A program made the position numbers and the translations under genes. DNA of 42,309 bases from Trichinella spiralis (lineage: Eukaryota; Nematoda; Enoplea; Trichinellida; Trichinellidae): positions 10,912,592 through 10,954,900 of the forward strand of contig CM012953.1 in NCBI GenBank assembly GCA_000181795.3, given 5' to 3'. This document shows, in pieces, positions 1-9,761 of the stretch. The stretch's first letter is position 1. The number at the start of each line of letters is the position of its first letter. The notes below the pieces were generated by a model that searched no databases, was not told the origin of the DNA, and saw nothing but the letters and a program-made list of their open reading frames with translations.

Positions 1-432
1 TAATTGCTTTAAATGTAATTTCAGTTGCTCTGCTCAGCGATCAGTTGTCTGATTAATTCACATAATCGAATACAGTATCGCCCTTATTCATAGTATATTG
101 CTGTAGATCACATAAACTTACATCTGTGAATTAAACGAGAAAGAACAGACATGGTAAAAAAAATTCCATTTAAACAAATATCATTAAAATTTAATGCTAG
201 AAATAAAATACTGTTAATAAATATTATGAATTATTATTTTCAAATAATTGTAGTCTACAGATTACAATAAAATGATTTCAGAAAAAATTAGTGATATTTT
301 ATTTATTCATAATTTTATTAAATGAACATATAAAATAAATATCAATTTCACAAATTTAAGCTTACGCATTAAACGTCAAAGTAATAACAAGTTAAAATGA
401 ATTACAATACAGAATAATACGAGTAGGAATAA
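1..432. other. AT-rich 3' flank of the REEP exon
   Basis: No open frame of interest is seen. On the minus strand, copies of AATAAA (TTTATT on the plus strand, for example at 298-303 and 302-307) lie about 125 bases past the REEP stop codon and could serve as its poly(A) signals. The rest is low-complexity AT-rich sequence. Confidence 0.5.
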
Positions 433-710
433 TCATTCTTTGTCGGCAGTTTTATTTCCAGTATGATCTGGATGTTGATTGCAGCTAAGTTTAACAAGCT
501 TTTCATACAATTTTTCAGCTCCACGACAGCTTTGCATAAAGAGCCAAAGGAAAAAAGTTAATTTTAGCAACCAATAAAATGAGAAAATGTCGCCAATAAA
601 GTGAGCAAAAAAATCACCAATGGTAAACAAACCAAAAGTAACCCAATAAAGCATCCATTGATTAAAATTGATTTTTTCTTCGACTTCGATCTCCATAATC
701 GTTTTCATTG
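433..710 (-). CDS. REEP5/6-like (TB2/DP1/HVA22) protein, C-terminal exon
   Basis: This is the C-terminal coding exon of a receptor-expression-enhancing-protein family member. These membrane-hairpin proteins shape tubular endoplasmic reticulum. The exon encodes the family core: a short Lys-Thr-Ile-Met-Glu stretch matching the family's S-I-K-A-I-E, then QWMLYWVTFGLF, a second hydrophobic segment (FYWLLKLTFFLWLFM) and a GAEKLYEKLV-type end matching the family's GAELLY. A polar tail ends at the stop at 433-435. The sequence just upstream (711-716) reads TTTCAG on the minus strand, a good splice acceptor. The first ATG aligns inside the family domain, so this is most likely the last exon and not a complete gene. 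The N-terminal exons (the usual GFxYPAYxS segment) should lie at higher coordinates, but I could not find them. It could also be a truncated copy. Confidence 0.82.
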
Positions 711-893
711 CTGAAAATCCGTTAAAAATAAAAATGATAAAATTTAATATTCACAAAAATTAAAAAGAACATAAGAGCAATGCAAAAAAATATAATAGTA
801 AAATTGGATATGTAAAATTTTATAAATAATGCAATGTTTCGCAGTAAATATGCATTCCGTAATTATATTAGAAATTGAAAGATATTAACCGTC

Positions 894-969
894 GGGCAGC
901 GTGTAGCACGGTGGTAAGCCATACAGCTTGACGTGCTGAACTCATAGGGTTCGATTCTCGCTGTCCCAT
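894..969 (+). repeat. tRNA-derived SINE-like unit, copy 1
   Basis: A tRNA-like pol III promoter is visible. An A-box-like TAGCACGGTGG starts at 904 and a B-box GGTTCGATTCT starts at 948. The 44-base spacing equals that between tRNA positions 8 and 52. Between them a four-base-pair stem (CAGC/GCTG) encloses a seven-base loop TTGACGT, with GAC at the anticodon place. The acceptor and T stems pair poorly, so it is a tRNA-derived repeat and not a working tRNA gene. Two further copies follow. Confidence 0.65.
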
Positions 970-993
970 GAAAATATCAAATATGATCCTAAT

Positions 994-1068
994 GCATGTA
1001 GCACGGTGGTAAGCCCATATAGCTTGACGTGCTGAACTCATAGAGTTCGATTCTCCCTGCCTCATGAA
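994..1068 (+). repeat. tRNA-derived SINE-like unit, copy 2
   Basis: Second copy of the tRNA-like unit. The A-box-like motif begins at 999. It differs by one extra C after TAAGCC and by a changed B-box (GAGTTCGATTCT). It starts directly after the AAAATATCAAATAT-type tail of copy 1, so the first two copies are nearly in tandem. Confidence 0.62.
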
Positions 1069-1255
1069 AATATCATGATATAAACGCAATGCGTGCTGCT
1101 CTACATCAACGCATTGGTCGGCACGTTTATGTAGTCGAAAGTCATGCAGTCTAACGTGCATACCAAAGCGGAATCAGAAGCTTTTTCACAACCGGAACAC
1201 CACTCTAACCATTTTATTCCAGAATGCTTACAGTGTGCGAAGCGATATTTATCGT

Positions 1256-1335
1256 TGGGCAGCGTGTAGCACGGTGGTAAGCCATATAGCTTGACGTGCT
1301 GAACTCGTAGGGTTCGATTCTCGCTCCCTCATTAA
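1256..1335 (+). repeat. tRNA-derived SINE-like unit, copy 3
   Basis: Third copy, in the same orientation. It shares the GGGCAGCGTGTAGCACGG head of copy 1 and has an intact GGTTCGATTCT B-box. Like the other two it runs into a CTCAT-AAAATATC tail followed by an AATGCATG-type motif, so head plus tail appears to be the unit. Confidence 0.63.
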
Positions 1336-1339
1336 AATA

Positions 1340-3861
1340 TCAAATATAATTCTAATGCATGCTGCTCTATCTTGTTGTGCGTATCTGCCTCCCTTGTTTG
1401 AATAGGTCGTAGATTTGGGTTTAGTACCCAGTTTCTACCCTATGAGAATACCCGGGCAGCCGATACGAAAAAGGAGGATAAGAAGCAATTTTTCAATACC
1501 TGTAATGATAATGTCTCTCAATGTGCATTCAAAAAACTGGACCATTTCAATATTCACATAAAATCTTTGAACTAGCACTAGCAATTAATGTAAATAGTAA
1601 TAACTGGTGATTTTGTTAATGACCACTTTTTTCTTCAATTTGCCAAAAATCTTTCCAACAAATGTGTCTTGATTGCTAATTGCATTGGTGATATCCACTC
1701 AAATATTTCGAATAATTTCTGTTATTTTGAAACAATGTACGCAACGAACAACTATTCACTCTAAGTAATTTCAACAAAGTAATTATTGCATTCCTATGAA
1801 AGGTTGCCAATACCTGGTGTTTTACTTTAAAATTTTAATTTTAAACATAACTGTGCGACTGTTTTAAAAAGTCGTGTTGTTTATTTAAATAACGTGTGAA
1901 GCGTATTGTAGTCAAAATATTAATATTATTGAACTGCAATCATTAGAAATCGCAAAGTATCAGGCATGTACAACCGTGATAGTTCCACTGTTTTTAAATT
2001 TTAATATTAAATTGCATGCAATTAATTTTCAAAATACTTTAAATAAAATCAGAATATTTTAACGCAATAAATAAATTAAAATAATGTAATTAAATAATGA
2101 AGATGAGTAATTAAAAAATGAAATTGTATAAAAGTGTGAAATAAAATTGAGAAGTACAATTTACTTACAAATTTAAAGGTTTTTTTATCAACTGATGTAA
2201 GTTGATCATCTGCCGCCAAGAACTGCATTTGAAAATAATGAATTCTAGATTAAAATTTCATAGTAAAAAGTGGTTTTTTATTAATATTCTTTCATTCTTA
2301 TTAAGTCTATTATAAATCATGTAATCAATTTGCAACACTGAACATTGATTGTAATATGCTGTGCTGCAACTGACTATGCAAATGCAGTGAGAAACATGCC
2401 ACATTCTCTCAGAGAATGAATTAAGTAATGATCATAAACTCATTCGATATCATTTTGCCTACCTTTGAAATTCATTGAAATTAAATTTACTTATAAATTT
2501 CTATATGCCAACATTTTGGCTGAATTGATTAATTTCACCATAGTCAGTTTCTAATTATGCTTTACCAAATAAAACATTTTACATGTTCTTGAACAAAGCG
2601 TTTTATTCAGTCACTTTTATCTTACACTTTGTACAAAAAATAACATTTCTTTACTATTTTTCGTCATAATTATTTCAAAATCTTCAATTATTTTCATAGC
2701 AAGCGTAACTTAGTAATTCAAAAAAAACATCGATATCTTTTCAATTTTCATATTTTTAATAAACGTGAAAATTAAGTACACTGAGAAGTCATGAATGTAA
2801 GATACCACTTTCAGTACAGTAATAGTAAAGGGTATGAATTATCTGTGATTAGTGGCTTTGAAGTTTTATGCTTGTGCTCTGCATTGGACTACTCTCTAAG
2901 GCAAGATGTACACGGTAGTATGCAACGCACAATAGATCAACTTCCACTTATGTATGCTTCTGCATCAATGCTTAAACTTTAGATATTACAGTTTTTATTA
3001 ATATTGTTGCATTAATATCTGTTAATATTTTTCACTTTCCAAAAAATATGTTCCTATTTCTAGCCTAATTGGTGATATTTCCAATAATTATTTCGAACAT
3101 TTTGTCATTCTTCAAAATGCAACAAACTTTGTTCACTTGAATACTAGCAGATCATTCCTATTTTGTGTGCTCTGTCTGTATTTAGATTAAATTTTGTTAA
3201 ATTTTTGTCTTTTATAACTGAAAGTGAGTAAGAATTTGTAATAAAAATGAAGTAATCTTAATGATGCGCTTTAGATTAGTTAGCATTAAAATATAAAATG
3301 TGAACAACTCATTTTTTAAATAATTACTTGAAAATATGGTTTAGATGTGAAACAGAAGAACGGTTATTTATTTTCAGGAGAATAAATGAGCTACATTTAT
3401 TTAAGCTTATTTATTAAGCATCTTATTATTTCAGTTAATTTACTTTTCATTTATGTTTAACACTCAGATATTTTGAACATATGATTGAGAAAGATACTAT
3501 GCATAAAAATGCGTGCATAAAGTAAATAACAAACAAATATTTGTTCACAGGTTGCTTTGCTTTACGTTTGTAAAAAGGTTACACTTTTTTACAGTTTTTA
3601 CATGAAGTATTTTAAGCCGTTCAAATGTACATTTGGAAATCGACACTCTGCATATTGCAAAGTAATAAACATATAACGTGTTGTATGTTGTATTTTATAA
3701 CAGTACCATAAATTGCAATTTTCTCGTATACTGTGAACAAAAGATACTATCGAGAAACATCCTGATCCAGTAATATACTTTATCTTATCAAGAAATCAAG
3801 AAATTAATGCAATCAATCACATAATCAAAATATGCATCTCTGACAATGTAGGTAATTTTCT
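1340..3861. other. AT-rich non-coding stretch between SINE units and piggyBac element
   Basis: No supported gene. A small open frame at 2791-2982 (63 codons) has no recognisable motif and no splice context. A slightly less AT-rich piece at about 1378-1480 may be more repeat-derived sequence. Upstream REEP exons might lie in or beyond this stretch, but I did not recognise any. Confidence 0.5.
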
Positions 3862-3865
3862 TTAA

Positions 3866-5239
3866 CCCTTTCGGGCCCACCGTATCAATTTTGATACATA
3901 ATGTTTTATGCCCCATAGCTATTTACTGAAATGTTTTTGTTAGCCATGCTTGTGTTTATGTATTTTTGACATTTGTCTTAACAATATTTTATTGCCATTT
4001 TTTTTCTCATCTTAGTAGATTTTTTATAATGCGCCCTACTGTACAGGTAGGTGAGACGAAAAAACATGAATTTGCATTTTGATGTATAAATTGAGAACTG
4101 AGCAGAATTTAAGGATAATAATTTTTTTACTAGTAGATGCTGATGTGAAGATGATGTTAAAATTAACTGCAGCCTCTAAAGTTTTTGGGGTGCTGAGTAG
4201 AGTTCCTTAGAATACCTGTATCAATTTTGATACACTGGGCTTTAACGGAAACTGCGCATCATGATTACTACCCTCAGCGTACTCAGATTCGCTTGCCCAA
4301 CCCCGTATTACTTTTCTGAGAAAAATCATTTAGGATGTCTAATGAATTATTGTCAGATGCAATCAATAACATTTCTAAAAGTTTTGCACCATCGCTCATA
4401 TTTATTACTGAGATCGCGTCCTCACTACACGTCTAGTAGTTGCTGTAATTTGGTAGTTGCTGCCCCATGCACCTGTCAATAATTAAACGTTGAAATCCCA
4501 AACATTTTAAAAAATTACAACATGAATATGGGTGGCATAGACCTGAACAACATGCTTGCTGCTCTATACCGCATCGAACACAAAAGTCGAAAATGGACCC
4601 GTCGCATTTTCTTTTGGATCATCAGCACTGCCATGACAAATGCATGGCAACTGTATAAGAGGGACAGAAAGGAGATGCCTGGAACATGCACAGGCACATT
4701 GGACCTACTAAGCTTCACTTGCCAAGTTAGTCAGTCCTTGTGTCTCGTGAATTTCCAGAAGCCATTCTCGTGCGTCTTCTCCAACGGCAGCCCTGACGTC
4801 AAGACGATTGGGAAGACGACCAACTGACCTCTCAAGAGAAGTAGCAAAGGACCAAACTAGCCATTGGCCAGAAATCACTCAAACGCGAAGAAGATGCAGA
4901 CTGTGTTCTAAATTAGCGACGTGTCTGTGCAAAAAATGCAGTATTTACCTATGCCTAAGTAGCAACAGAAACTGCTTTACAGAATTTCATAAATAATTAT
5001 TTGCCTGCCAATTACTGCATGCCTGCGTACATAAGAACAATAAGCGTATGCACAATTAGTTATAGAAACGTGTACTCCTTTGAGGCCCAGTGTATCAATT
5101 TTGATACAGCTCTAAAAATGGCAATAATATTATTCAAACAATAAATCCTATTAGAATTTTCATAAACACACCATAACATGTTTAAAACGCATATTAAAAA
5201 AAATTTTGCTTCACAGAAAAAATTGCTGGTCTGAAAGGG
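3866..5239 (+). mobile_element. decayed piggyBac DNA transposon
   Basis: The ends are flanked by TTAA on both sides (3862-3865 and 5240-5243), the piggyBac target site. The terminal inverted repeats agree: CCCTTTCGGGCC at the left, and the complement of the right end reads CCCTTTCAGACC. Inside is the 3' part of a piggyBac transposase (see the pseudogene entry). A 16-base inverted-repeat motif (GTATCAA-TT-TTGATAC) occurs at 3882-3897, 4218-4233 and 5092-5107. It looks like a subterminal binding site for the transposase. At about 1.4 kb the element is much shorter than an autonomous piggyBac (about 2.4 kb), so it is an internally deleted, non-autonomous copy. Confidence 0.92.
4483..4996 (+). 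pseudogene. piggyBac transposase remnant (C-terminal part)
   Basis: The first segment, open after a stop at 4480-4482, encodes the family hallmark Y-N-M-N-M-G-G-I-D-L, then L-Y-R-I-E-H-K and RRIFFWIISTAMTNAW, which matches the end of the DDE_Tnp_1_7 domain (usual form NMGGVDLxDxxxxxYRxxxxxxKWxxRxFFxxLDxxxxNAxxLY). The second segment, about 4808-4993, is in another frame and encodes the cysteine-rich zinc-binding tail (CRLCSK, CKKC, YLCL, NCF, FH). One frameshift near 4790-4810 separates them. The N-terminal domain and first catalytic Asp residues are missing, so the element cannot make its own transposase. Confidence 0.88.
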
Positions 5240-5243
5240 TTAA

Positions 5244-8200
5244 TTAATAGAAATGAATATCTTTGTTGTTTAAAATTTTGAAATAATTTTATTTTTATAA
5301 ATGATGTGTTCAGTGTATTCATTGATTTACTTTAATATTTAACAATTCATTTACCTATATTTTATGTTTTACATTGTACTTTCAATTAATGCCAAATAGC
5401 ATTATTTTAATAAAACATAAAAAGCAAATGTTTTTCAAAATATTTCAAAATTTTCAAATTATTTGTTCATTGAAGAAATGTGTTTGTAATCAAACTAAAT
5501 TTAACAATTTTCAAATTCATTCAAATCAATTTCATCTGCATTCTATTGCAAATGAATAAAACTATAATAAATTTGAATAACACGTAAATTCACGTCACAA
5601 AATGTATTTTAGAATACATCTCCTTATTGTTATTGAAGTTTGAAAATTTGAAATTTATTTTAATTATCAGAAAAAGGGGAAGCTGAAATAAAATTTATAT
5701 CTTAAATTATACTGAATCCCATGATATAATCTAAGTGATTTTTTTATTTTCATATAAAACTGAAATCTTTACTATCATCAAATGTTTAATAGTTGCTAAT
5801 TGCTTGTTTGATTAGACGATAAGATAGAAAAAAGATTTTGCGGAACTTCAGTTTTAAAATTATGCCAGAATCAGTTAGGTAGAAAATGCTGTCGAATTGA
5901 TGAAGCGACCGGCTTTGAACTGGGTTTTGTCGTCGCCGTTTTGGAACACAAGTGGAAAAATTACCGCAATTTGTCTTCCTCTGATTGAACAATCTTGCCA
6001 CTTGATCAGTGTGCTGTCGTAATTGGATTCTGCTAACAAATGATTATCTCACATGAAACCGATGCCATGCAAAGGTTTTGCAAATTTAACCTACAAAGAT
6101 GGCAGCAATTTAACGTTCCTGAAAATTGAGTTGCACTTCTTAAAAATGCCTTTCCAATGGCTTCAACAGCGGTATGTCATGGTCGAATCTTTCTGACAGG
6201 CAATCAACGCTATCTTGTTGGCGTTGTAAATTGGTTCTGATTTAGCTTTGAAAAGCAGCCTTTTCACCACTTTTCAAAAACATCCTAATTTATCTACTAC
6301 AGTGATGAAAGAAAACACATTTACATTCCAACTACAAATTATACAAATAGTGCATAAATTTACTGAAACGTCCCATATGAACTAACAATTGTGCATCACT
6401 TTTTATAAAATTTGACGTCTAAGGCATAAACAACTGCAGTAAAATTACATTATGCAAATATAGGTAAATTTTAAAATAATAATTTAATAATTAGAAACAA
6501 ATTTATATTAAATAGTTTCAGCTTTTTATATCAGTGATTTCTTAAACATATATTGTGACATCGGTAAATATGTAACACAAACTGACATTTTACTGTCCAT
6601 TGTTTGGAGTGCATTGTAAATTAAAAAATATTGCAAACAACAGGTGGCTTCAGTTTTAATTAAGATACTTTGAATATTTAAATTAAAATAATTCTAGTGC
6701 TAAATTAGCTACTCTTAATATTAAGTTTTCATTATTTGCAAAAGTTTACTCTAGTTGATAGACTTAAAAAATATTTTATATTATTTTAGTAAACTGAAAA
6801 TGTGCTATACAGTAACGACATATAAAAGGAGACGACATGGGCGGCACCCCCCCCCCTAGTAGCCGTCGAATATTTTTTGGCTAAGTATCTGTTGTTAATA
6901 TGTCTCTGCAACATTTTTTGCACTTAGTTAAACGATTGCCAAGTGATGAATAAAAATATAATAATAACATATATTATAAAATGCCCATAGACAATATTAT
7001 CGACAGATTTTGGTCTAAAAAACGTAATGCACTTTTCAAATAATAAAAATGATGTTTATATTGATCTTAGATTTTAGAGTTTTATCTGCGGATCACAAAC
7101 GCGCTATGTATGTGTATCCACTTCCCTGTATGTTTCCTGCGTCAGCACCATTGGTGCTATATATGAAAATGAAATAAAGAAATTTAAGGTGACTCAAAAT
7201 TTTTTTGAACTCATGGGCTACTTTATGGCCTCTGACCATATACATCTCTATATACAAAATAAGATTAATTATATCTGCAAATAACTTCAGTTAGTCCCTA
7301 ATATTTAATATTTAGATGATATTCAAATATAGCTGCATGCAATGTACATTTAGGCATTGCTATTTCTTCTGCAACAATGCCATTCTACTTCACTGCTGAT
7401 TATTGTAAAAATGATAAAGTGATCATATAATGCCTAATGTAATGTAGATTCTTAATCATAATTTAGTTTATTTCAATTTAAATAAAACTTTAACTTATAA
7501 TTTATTTTGCCGATTGTAATTTTGCTATTTCAGATTACTTTCATCATATTTTTTGTGGTTATGTCTAATATTGCAAACTTATATTGGATGATCAAAATGA
7601 ACTCAAAAGTTAATGTTGTTATTAAAATAATGCAGTTCATTATATTGATAATTTAAAGTATTTAGGTTGAATATTTTATAAATTTATAACAAATGTGAAT
7701 TAAAAACTCTAGGATATTATTCATTTTAATTAATTAATGCATATGTGCAATACTGCTGGAGTTTTATTTTTTATTCTATGTGATTTCACTTTCAAGTAGG
7801 ATAATGAAAATCTATTTATTCAAAGAAATACATTGGACTGACATCTGATTATACAAAGGGAGGGAATAAGTAGGCAATAAACTTTTAGCAGAACTGTAAT
7901 GTATTTTATATTTATACAAAAGAGAACTTCAACAACTGTAGCCGTCCTTGATCTTCATTTTGAAACATGTTGTCAAAATGCTACAAGTGTCATTTGCAGT
8001 CTTGTACTAGTTGTTATGTCGATAAGTATATGATTGTGATTTTATCGTTGCCATGTGTTTGCATTCTAACTAGCGTATCATGACATCTGCTTGCAAATGA
8101 TTTTCGCGCACGATTAAACAGTTAAAGAGGCCGAACGTTGCAGTTTTGACATATCACAACAGTAGCACCTGGTTTACTGTAAATCTGCAACGTCACGATT

Positions 8201-9707
8201 CTGTAAAAGATGTTTAGAATTTCTGCAAAAACAATTAACCCAATAAAGTGAAACTGAATACTTATGCAAATTTTTGCCATTCCATGTGGTTAATATGAAA
8301 ATCTATTTTATTATTCATTTGTTAAATTAAAACAGTCACATCTCCTTTCTTTTTTTATAAAAAAAGTAACAGTAAAACAGCTTTTCTTTAGTAAATATGA
8401 GTTATATAAATGAAGCAGTTCCATTTTAAAGTATCTTACACTTAAATGCACATTCAAACAATAGCAGTGTTTAAAGATAATTAAACAAATAATGTCTATT
8501 ATTTCATCATTTACATCAAAACATACCATGTATATCTTATAAAACTAATTATGAATGAAAAAATCAGAAAAATAGAAATAATATTTGATTAATTTAAAAT
8601 CACTAAAAACTCAAAATTTTGAAGTGGAATAATCACAAAATTCAAACTGAAATATATTAAGCAAATCTTCTCCTTTTTATTTCTTAATTCATTTATTTTA
8701 CTAAGTATTCAACATCTATATCACTGCTTTTCAAATACTTTTAATAAATGTCTAAATATAATGAAATAAATTCTTTAAAACAAAAAATTTCAATTTATGA
8801 AACATAAAGATGTAATATAAAATTTCTGAAATGCACACCGTCTTATTAAGATGCAAACAAAGCATATACATGATTACTTTTAAACCATTTTTTACTACAT
8901 TTTTGATTTAATAATTAGAAAGAAACTTCTTGGTAGGCTGTATTTCCATGAGAGCAAAATTTGCAGAAACATATTGTCAAAATTCACAATTAAATTTGTT
9001 TATTGACAAATGCATGAGCGTTGTCTAAAAAAGCATTTTCAAAAACGCAAACAAAGTAACAAGCTAATGAGCGCAGCTGTCTTTGATATGCAACTTGATT
9101 TTTGAGTTCTTAGATACACTTTATCTTAATGGATTTCAATTTTTTCAGGCTGTTACTGCTAATTACTGATCAAAAAATTATATCAAGATTATTAACTGCT
9201 TCAGTCATACGTAAAATAAACTATAAATCAGTAAATAATGTAATGTAAGCATTACAGTAAAAATGTAATAAAATATTAATAATAAAAAATTCATATTGTG
9301 TAAAATTAAAAATTTTTCAATTTGTCAAAAATAATTTCACATAACCTATTGCATGCATATTGATATGTTGATATTTAAAGATGCAGTGTATATATTGTAT
9401 TTAAATATATCTATTTCAGAAAAAACTGCAAAATTATTTTATTTTCTTTTATATTTCATTTTATTAAAAAATAGCGTTTTTAAATATCACATCCTGTTAT
9501 ACAATACTTTATAATGAAATCAAATAAATTAAAACCAGACAACTTCAGAAGTCATCTACAAAACACTTTCCGCAATTAAGAAAGAACTGTTCTTGACGAA
9601 AATTTCCAGAAGGAGCAAATTATATTTTTTTTCTTTTAGCAAACAACAGTATAATGTACAACAGAATTTATAGGTTTGAGCAGTTCATGCACTGATCGCA
9701 GTTAAAT
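5244..9707. other. long intergenic stretch between piggyBac element and engrailed 3' end
   Basis: Mostly low-complexity AT-rich sequence with no supported gene. Three stretches are more complex: about 5860-6300, 7080-7170 and 7905-8250 (see findings). A run of ten C residues sits at 6847-6856. Small open frames at 5374-5559, 5786-6001 and 8311-8529 show no recognisable motif. Confidence 0.5.
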
Positions 9708-9713
9708 TTTATT
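9708..9713 (-). terminator. candidate poly(A) signal of engrailed
   Basis: AATAAA on the minus strand, about 49 bases after the engrailed stop codon. It is the nearest canonical signal, but AATAAA is common by chance in such AT-rich DNA. Confidence 0.45.
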
Positions 9714-9761
9714 TTTTGCACACTGTGCAACTTTTTGTGGACATTGCAACTTATAAATAAA

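Noticed and set aside
894-1335. Functional tRNA genes
   Set aside because: A- and B-boxes are good, but the acceptor and T stems do not pair and one copy has an extra base; better read as SINE-type repeats.
2791-2982. 63-codon open frame
   Set aside because: No motif, no splice or promoter context, and of a length expected by chance.
4261-4482. 73-codon open frame inside the piggyBac element as a separate gene
   Set aside because: It lies within the transposon and shows no similarity I can defend; probably decayed element sequence.
6826-6860. Shared repeat between 6830 and 19330 (GGGCGGC-type sequence)
   Set aside because: The similarity is limited to about ten G/C bases next to a C-run; too short to call a repeat family.
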